A stretch of 64,000 nucleotides of DNA from Ascaphus truei. Its lineage: Eukaryota; Chordata; Amphibia; Anura; Ascaphidae. The notes beneath the pieces were generated by a model. That model made no database searches and was not told where the DNA came from. It saw only the letters and a program-made list of their open reading frames with translations. The stretch is from the NCBI GenBank assembly GCA_036426205.1, contig CM071570.1, forward strand, positions 1,406,788 to 1,470,787, given 5' to 3'. The position numbers and the translations under genes were made by a program. Below are positions 57,779-64,000 of this stretch, one piece after another. Every line of letters begins with the position of its first letter. Within the stretch, counting starts at the first letter, position 1.

Positions 57779-57988
57779 TAATGAATTTGGTTTTCCTTCC
57801 ACTGGAAAGAAATCTTCCGTCCTATCAACAGACACCTGCAGGATTCCTCCAAGGATCAGGTCCCCTGCTTTGCTGTAACTTATAAGATCTGTGTATGGCT
57901 CTAAGTTACACGTAGAGCTTGGGATGGCGTCCTTTCCAATGGTGATAACCAGGATCAGGAAGAGAGTTTGGGACAAAATCTCCAACAT
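57779..57988 (-). CDS. V2R-type vomeronasal receptor, exon 1 (signal peptide and N terminus)
   Basis: The ATG at 57,988 starts MLEILSQTLFLILVITIGKD, a clear secretory signal peptide. A cysteine and the V2R hallmark AGDLILGGILQVSVD follow (family consensus GDLI.GG..P/Q). The exon closes FFPVEGKPNSL. I place the donor at TTA/GTATGT (57,778-57,773) because its phase 0 fits exon 2. An alternative GTGAGT donor 11 bp further (57,767) is a stronger match to consensus but would shift the phase. This is the most upstream V2R exon in the window. Its promoter should lie just right of it, where AT-rich sequence to about 58,200 shows no obvious TATA box. Confidence 0.85.
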
Positions 57989-58210
57989 TTCTCCCTAATT
58001 AAGAGATACTGTATTACAATTTGATACCAGTTAAAACTTGATATGTTACTTTAATACTTTACTGTAGCATATGATAAAAAAGACAACATTCCCACTTCTA
58101 CGTACACATGTATCAGGCTTGTTTGTTACAGTAACATGTTACAACACAGAACATAATAGTAGTTTTCCACAATGCATCCCAACATATAAATGTATGACTT
58201 GTGTAGATGA

Positions 58211-58429
58211 GCAGGGGGTCCCGAAGCAGAACCGCGTTGATTTCAGGTGCAGGGACCCCCTGATTCCTAAGATACAGGCCCCGTTATGGGATGCCGATAT
58301 CTCCTATGCATGGAAATGACCCACGTCACATGATAGGAGATACCGGCACCCCATAACGGGGCCTGTATCTCAGGAATCAGGGGGTCCCCGGACCTGAAAT
58401 AAATGTGGTTCTGCTTCGGGACCCCCTGC
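58211..58429. repeat. Long hairpin (inverted repeat, about 100-bp arms)
   Basis: The arms (58,211-58,311 and 58,333-58,429) are complementary through 'gcagggggtcccgaagcaga', 'gggaccccctgattcct' and 'acaggccccgttatggg'. A loop of about 20 bp separates them. Pieces occur at 20,770-20,860. It is probably a foldback or MITE-type element. Confidence 0.7.
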
Positions 58430-58667
58430 TACAATACTGTGGTGTTAGAATTTTAATAAAACCCCACGATCGCCTGTGAGAGGCGCGCAGAGTGACTGAT
58501 TCAGCCCTCTTACTGCGCGTCTCTTACAGACAGGCAGACCCCGGTAGGACTCACACAGCAGGGACCCCCGCTGTGTTAATCCGATGGGCCATTAGTCTGC
58601 TGCGGCAAATTTTGAGAGACTCTCAGGACTTTCTCGTAATTCAGTTCGAGAAATGTTTGAATAACAG

Positions 58668-58993
58668 CCGCTGCATCTGTATCCCCCCAAAAGGGATCAC
58701 TAAAGCCTGCTACATCTGTATCCCCCCAAAAGGGATCACTAAAGCCTGCTACATCTGTATCCCCCCAAAAGGGATCACTAAAGCCTGCTACATCTGTATA
58801 CCCCCAAAAGGGATCACTAAAGCCTGCTACATCTGTATCCCCCCAAAAGGGATCACTAAAGCCTGCTACATCTGTATCCCCCCAAAAGGGATCACTAAAG
58901 CCTGCTACATCTGTATCCCCCCAAAAGGGATCGCTAAAGCCTGCTGCATCTGTATCCCCACAAAAGGGATCACTAACGCCTGCTACATCTGTA
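58668..58993 (+). repeat. 39-bp minisatellite, about eight units
   Basis: The unit is 'ccccccaaaagggatcacta' plus 'aagcctgctacatctgtat'. Units are nearly identical, with one or two changes in the last ones. As 39 is divisible by three, one frame stays open (CIPPKGITKACYI repeated) within an ORF at 58,492-59,049. I see no promoter or flanking coding signal, so it is not called a gene. Confidence 0.85.
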
Positions 58994-59040
58994 TACTCAA
59001 AAACGTTTACACCCTATTTACAATTAGTTTCATGTCACTC

Positions 59041-59854
59041 TGGCAGTGAATGGGTTACCTTTTAATTAGGGGATCTTATGCGCCAAACTTATGAAAACGA
59101 TAGAAACAAATTGCTGATTACCTGTCTGTGTTTTGCAGATTAAATGCTGTATGTTTGCTATACTCTGCTGGCTCTTCGGTCAGTTTAGGGGTTAGTTTAA
59201 CTTTGTTGCTTCAGTATAATTTCACATAATATTTATGTCAGATTCACTGGACACTTCTGAAAGGGTTAAAATTATTAATCTGTCCTTCATGTTCTCTGTC
59301 TTCCATTTTATGTTGCTGTAATTTCCAGTTTCAACTGAGCTTTTTTTTTTTAGAAAACTGAACTCTGAACCAGTTTTGTACTCAGCAAGAAGACTTATCT
59401 TATCTTTTGAGATGTTTATTAAGTAAACAAGCCAAAGCTGAAGACCCCAGCTAGGTGGACATAAACAAGGTCTTCTTTACAAATAACAAGTTAAGAAAGA
59501 CACAATAAATAATGCTGATGACTGTATTCTCTGTTATGTCCTAGAAACACCTTTGTAAAAGCCTATAAAAACTGCTTGCAGCCTTAATGAAATTAGAAGT
59601 GAAGAAGAAGAACTGCTTTGTGTCTGAAATCTTCATTTCTCAGAGCGCTCGTTGTGTCTGTTTGTTGAGACCTTGTGAACTCAGGGCGATGGCCAAATTC
59701 TCCCTGGGTTGAGCATTTTCATGCAGTCCTAACCAAAAGAAAAGTCTTGTATTTATCAACTTCCTTTTAAGTTTTTGGAACCCATATCTGCTAATGAATA
59801 TTTTGTGATATTTAAACAAACTTCAAATATGAAACATTCATGACAAGAAACCAT
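59041..59854. other. Unassigned; possible solo LTR at about 59,340-59,760
   Basis: A TATA-like 'gcctataaaaactgc' near 59,563, followed by 'gaaatcttcatttctcagagcgctcg' and a terminal T-rich region, resembles the promoter and R region of a retroviral-type LTR. There is no second copy or clear ends, so this is tentative. Confidence 0.25.
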
Positions 59855-60370
59855 TGTTATAAAGGGGGTAACCAGGCTCTTCAATAAAGGTCAAGCCCAT
59901 TTTGATTACCCCTGAGCCGTGTATAAGGGTCCAAGAGAGTTAGCTCTTGAGCCCAGTAACATAGAGCCATTCCAATGTATTGCCTGTAATAATAGTATTT
60001 TTTGTGTGTTTTTCCCTTTCCGGGCATGTCAGCGAGCAGGGATTGCTAGGGTTAGAGTTTCAAGGGAGGTTTTGCAGAGGAATTGTTGTCAGAATGTGCC
60101 TAGGTACTTGGGGTCCAAAGTTGTCGGTTCCCCTATAAACGTACCCGGGAATCATGCCTGATTCTCGGATACATGTAAACACATTGTACCGGCAATATCT
60201 CCCCTTGGAAACACAGCGCAACTCACCACTAGGGTACCCTGCTTAAGCACAACCCAGAAAGGAGAATGGGGCACAGGGATAAAACATATATAACTAAAGA
60301 TGAATAAATGAACCAAAAAACTTTTGTCTGTGTGGGTGTTGAGAGAAGATGGCCCAGTGTGGCTGTAAAC
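59855..60370 (+). mobile_element. LTR-B type 5' part (plus orientation)
   Basis: It starts TGTTATAAAGGGGGTAACCA, followed by 'caataaaggtcaagccc', 'gagttagctcttgagcc' and 'gtcggttcccctataaacgtacc', all recurring in the family. It is interrupted by the Gypsy integrase fragment and resumes at about 60,900. Confidence 0.5.
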
Positions 60371-60399
60371 CTGGGCTGTCCACTGTAGCCCAAGGTAGG

Positions 60400-60885
60400 T
60401 ATCCCCCCGAATCAATGGTGCTGCACGTATCCTCAGGAGCCGATTCAGGAACTGATGAATTCACTCATGAATTGTGACCCTTAATCGGTAAGAATCTCGC
60501 TAGGGAAACCTACCCTAGTAAAAATCAATAACAATGCTTTTGCATCAATGATGGCAAGCGCTACAGGGTACCGGGTGGCAAAATCCACCAACGTGAGGAT
60601 ATAACGCTTCCCCGACCAGCTCGGAACTATGAGGGGTCCCATTAAATCCATAGCTACCCTCTGGAATGGTTCTCCGATTACCGGTAACAGGTTCAGGGGG
60701 GCCTTCACACGATCACCCGCCTTACCTACACGCTGGCAGGCATCAGAGGACTGGCAGAAATCTGCCACAGCCCCTGATGCCCCCAGCCAGAAGTAGAGGC
60801 ACATAGCCCCGTGGGTGGGTTCTGAATAATAAGTGGCTATGACGGCAAACTCATGCATGCCCTTATTCCAGTCAGAAGAACCCAC
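60400..60885 (-). pseudogene. Gypsy (Gmr1-like) integrase fragment
   Basis: From 60,885 downward the product contains a histidine-containing lead, FWLGASGAVADFCQSSDACQ (zinc-binding C..C with the first Cys of the usual CDAC pair changed to Ser), RVGKAGDRVKAPLNLLPVIG, RVAMDLMGPL and GKRYILTLVDFATRYPVALA, ending FPSEILTD. This is the HHCC domain and the first half of the integrase catalytic core with the first Asp (MDLMGP). It is open for 134 codons but has no neighbours of its own. It is closely related to the decayed integrase at 5,150-5,400. Confidence 0.75.
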
Positions 60886-60899
60886 TGCCCGGCTTTAGA

Positions 60900-61509
60900 A
60901 GACTGGCAGACAGCTGATTGGCCGGCTCGAATTGGCTGTAGTATTTTATGAATGAATCTGAAAAACTATAAGAAACCCAGCAGCCAATCCGGACCACAGA
61001 TTCTAAGCGCCAAGACAGCAGCGGAAAATTTGAAACCGCCAAAAGATGCTCTGTGAGAAATAGCAGTGACCGACTTCAGAGATTTTCAAGTCAAGAAATT
61101 TTTTAAGTCCAGCTTTCCAGGGACAAGTTCTCAGAATAGAAACGTAGCAGTCGTGGCTGGAACTACATGCCGAAAAGAGTACCAGGACGTTTGGTACTAT
61201 CTCCCGGTCAAGGGATTTTGCCAGCTCCGGAGCAGATACAGCGGTGGCGTCTGGTAATTCATGCCAAATTGAGTTCCAGGACTTTTGCGTGTACATCCCG
61301 GTAAACTAAAGACTTTGTTTTATGGACTATGAGTTAGGAAAGGTTTGTTTTTTTAGCCCAGATCCCCAATATGTGTGTTTTCTCCTGTTATTTGTAATTC
61401 ACTGTGTATATGTCTGTTTCTATGGAATAAATTAATTTGTTTTACTTCTTCGTTTTGCACAATGAATGATCCCGGTATAAAGGTGTAAATTACCTGGTCT
61501 CCCGTGACA
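60900..61509 (+). mobile_element. LTR-B type 3' part (plus orientation)
   Basis: It contains 'gtcgtggctgg', 'ttgagttccaggac', an AATAAA near 61,427 and the terminus CCCGTGACA at 61,509. It is closely similar to 16,450-16,812. Confidence 0.55.
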
Positions 61510-61539
61510 TACCCACACAAATGGGTATGTGGAATTGTG

Positions 61540-61890
61540 AAAATGTGGAATTCATTAACCATGGAGACTGTGATGGCAGATACAACAGATTTGTTCAAAA
61601 GAAGGTTGGGCATCTTTTAGAAAGGAAAGGTATACAGGGATATAACAAATAAGTATACATGGGAAGTATGTTGATCCAGGGATTAACATGATTGCCAATT
61701 CTTGGAGTCAGGAAGGAAATTATTTTCCCCCATAATGGGTTTTTTTTTTTTTGCCTTGATCTGGATCAATAAGTATAGATATTGGATAAAGTATCTGCTG
61801 TCTAAATTTAGCATAGGTTGAACTTGATGGACGTATGTCTTTTTTCAACCTCCACTACTATGTAACTATGTAACTATGTAACTATGCTCA
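61540..61890 (+). mobile_element. CR1-like LINE 3' tail
   Basis: It matches 18,800-19,160: 'ccatggagactgtgatggca', 'gatccagggatta', 'ggttgaacttgatgg', 'tcaacctccactactatgta'. It ends in an (ACTATGTA)n-type octamer repeat, as CR1 elements do. Confidence 0.65.
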
Positions 61891-62099
61891 GTAAATGCAG
61901 GTTATGGTCTTTATTTGTATACAGTGTGTACTAAGTTATGTACATTCCTGCATCATCAATCTTACATCTTATGCTGGGAAGTTCCTATGTAACACTTTAT
62001 TTCATTTTCCTTTTTACACTTACTGTTACATACAGAGATCATACAGGGGAAGTGGGCTGATACTATACATCTCATGTGCATTTACCATGACTCCTTGGA

Positions 62100-62440
62100 G
62101 ACGCTTTGACCATAACACCCTCCTGCAGTAAGTAGGAAGTTCTCCCTTCTTACCACTTAGATTGTAAGTTCTTCGGGGCAATGACTCCTTTTCCTAATTT
62201 TAACTTTTATTTATACCCAATGAAGGACCCTGACAGGTTCGAAAGCTTGTAAGATATTACAGTAACTGCTTGTTGCTCCTATAAAAGGTATAATACCCCC
62301 TACTGCCTCTCCCTCCATTGTTACTACTTATATGGTGAAGCTCTTCCTCGTATTATGTCTCCTGTATTACTGCTGTAAAGCGCTTTGTACATAGGTGGCG
62401 CTATATAAATAAAGATATACATACATATATACATACAAGT
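62100..62440 (+). mobile_element. LINE/SINE 3' tail of a common frog repeat
   Basis: It contains 'tagattgtaagttcttcggg' and 'gtaaagcgctttgtac...ggcgctatataaataaagat', ending in an (ATAC)-rich run. I recognise this tail as widespread in frog genomes (probably L2 or Rex-related). The interval 62,441-62,720 shows nothing recognisable. Confidence 0.5.
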
Positions 62441-62720
62441 CAGTCAGAGCTGGTCACTTACCATTTTGCATTGAGCTCCTATAACTCATCTGTTTCTCTG
62501 TCTCCGACACTTGCTGCTACAATGTATCCCAAGCCACTGGATACAGGAACATCACTTATACTGTAAGTGTTTGCCTATACAGAGCCCTGAGGACTCTGTG
62601 CTCCGTGGGGTAACACAGATAATTACCAGGACGTGGAACTAAGGTAACATGCTTATTTTGGGCTTGTTGTGGGATTTACCTACCCACCTGGACATTTGTG
62701 GAGAAAAGGGATTTAGGTGC

Positions 62721-64000
62721 TGTCATGGGAGAGCAGGTTATTTACACCTTTATACCGAGATCATTCATTGAGCAAAACAAGATAATGAAATAAATTGTAG
62801 TTTATTCGGCATAAATTCGATTACACACCATGACACACAAAATATAGAGAAAAAGACACACTTACTTTGGGACTGGGGTCAAAAACGAAACTTTCCTAGG
62901 TGCAGGGAACTCTATATAAGAGTTTATCCTGACCGGCACATAGCGAGGAATCTCCTGGAACCCAAATCAGCATAAAGCTCCACACGTCACCGCTACATTT
63001 TCTTCTGAGAACTTGGTCCCTCCTGACCGCGAGTTACTCCAAATCTCCTGGAACTTAAATTGGCATAAAATCCCAGCCACGTCCACTACGATCATTTCTG
63101 AGAACATGGGCGCAAAAGTTGGTACTTAAACTCTGGCGGGCAGGCTTTTCAGGCTTGAAATCGAAGCCGGTTGCTCTGCTATTTGCGCAGAAGCAACTTT
63201 GAAAAGCCCGCCCGTGCTCTTACAACAGGGAACTCCTAATCATATTGGCTCACAGATTCTTATAGTATTCTGAGTTTCATTGACAAAACTTAGCAGCAAA
63301 TAAATGCGTAGGAACTTTCTCAAGCAGCCAATAAGAGCCAAGTCGGTTAGAAAAGCAAGGTCAGCGGGAAATCCGAAACATCCAATGGACATGCTAAAGC
63401 CTGCCACCTCTCTCCTTGGCTATCTCAATACCACCTGCCGGGCAGGCCCACCAGGTCTGGCAAAGCAAGTGGCAGCCAAGAGGATTGCCATTGATCTCCA
63501 GTCCTAGTACTCTGCTTTCCCTGCTAACCAAATGCCATTCACACCTCTATGCATCCTCTGGCTACTTTGAACTATGATGCCCAGCAGACTTACCGGCGCC
63601 TATGGGCTGCCTGTTTGGACATCAGTTCTGAATGTAAAACACACTGAAATACATTTTAATAAACACTGAGTCTCGGGGAACCCCTTCACCTATGTGGGAC
63701 TTTAGGTGAGGATCTGGGGATTTGAAATCTAGAAGTCTGGGAGACACTGTATGGCCCCAGTGCAACTCACCCCAGGTACCCGAAAATAGTCCGTGTAAGC
63801 GGGGGAGAATTATAGGGCCACCCTGGAGCCCACTACGGCTGGTGGTGCTAACCACTAAGAAAAGAACTACAGAGAAAGAACCTAAGCTTGTCCTGATCTC
63901 CATACCATGCAGATCCAACTCAGCTCTCCTGATCCTAATAGGTATCTGCACCACACACCAGGTAGCAGAAGCTGTGTATCTCCCAGAGAGGGGGGGCAGT
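62721..64000 (-). mobile_element. LTR-B copy (minus orientation), continues past the window
   Basis: It starts TGTCATGGGAGAGCAGG (complement of an LTR end) and includes an AATAAA complement near 62,791, a partly duplicated 'gaatctcctggaac' block (about 62,950 and 63,041), the 'gaagccggttgctctgctat' block and 'attttaataaacac'. This is the copy with the longest 3' part. The LTR start lies outside the window. Confidence 0.6.

Noticed and set aside
58492..59049. 185-codon frame over the 39-bp repeat as a gene
   Set aside because: The unit length divisible by three keeps any stop-free frame open; no coding flanks or splice context.
1..64000. CRISPR arrays, tRNA or rRNA genes, bacterial-type operons
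   Set aside because: None were seen; the tandem repeats have no spacer structure, and the gene content is vertebrate.

Overview
The window looks like intergenic and intronic DNA from an amphibian, most likely a frog. It holds one recognisable host gene: a vomeronasal type-2 receptor (V2R, class C GPCR) on the minus strand. Four open coding exons with good splice sites are spread over 58 kb in the correct order: exon 1 at 57,988-57,779, exon 2 at 30,337-29,996, exon 3 at 18,024-17,227 and exon 4 at 387-130. The cysteine-rich and seven-transmembrane exons must lie left of base 1. The amphibian assignment rests on the mix of repeats: L1, CR1, L2, Penelope-like, Gmr1-like Gypsy, and 3' tails that I recognise from frog genomes.

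Almost everything else is transposable elements sitting in V2R introns. Intron 3 (388-17,226) holds a decayed Gmr1-like LTR retrotransposon (about 2.06-7.35 kb) and a 5'-truncated minus-strand L1 (about 9.0-16.2 kb). That L1 landed in an LTR and was later split by a Penelope-like element with a 15-bp target-site duplication. The Penelope 3' region carries a hammerhead-ribozyme-like motif. Intron 2 (18,025-29,995) holds a CR1 3' end, another LINE, an LTR, two more Penelope-like copies, a Ty3/Gypsy pol fragment, further LTRs and a palindromic MITE.

Intron 1 (30,338-57,778) holds a nearly intact plus-strand L1 (30,755-55,123, 16-bp target-site duplication). Inside its ORF1 the sequence is interrupted by about 17.2 kb that is not normal DNA architecture. 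The interruption starts with an error-rich reverse complement of the left flank (a palindrome with about 10-kb arms). About 3 kb of other sequence follows, then a reverse complement of the right flank. It is bracketed by a 192-bp direct repeat of the same ORF1 segment. The inverted copies differ from the forward copies mainly by one-base indels, and they contain low-complexity bursts (1.75 kb of nearly pure T/G; 350 bp of nearly pure G/A). This is best explained as an assembly or fold-back-read artefact. Without it, ORF1 reads through in frame, the L1 is about 7.1 kb, and V2R intron 1 is about 10.2 kb.

The right end (57.99-64 kb) is upstream of the V2R start. It contains a hairpin repeat, a 39-bp minisatellite, an LTR with a Gypsy integrase fragment inside it, CR1 and L2-type tails, and another LTR running off the window. 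No tRNA, rRNA, CRISPR array or bacterial-type system was seen. All boundaries of old repeats are by eye and approximate.
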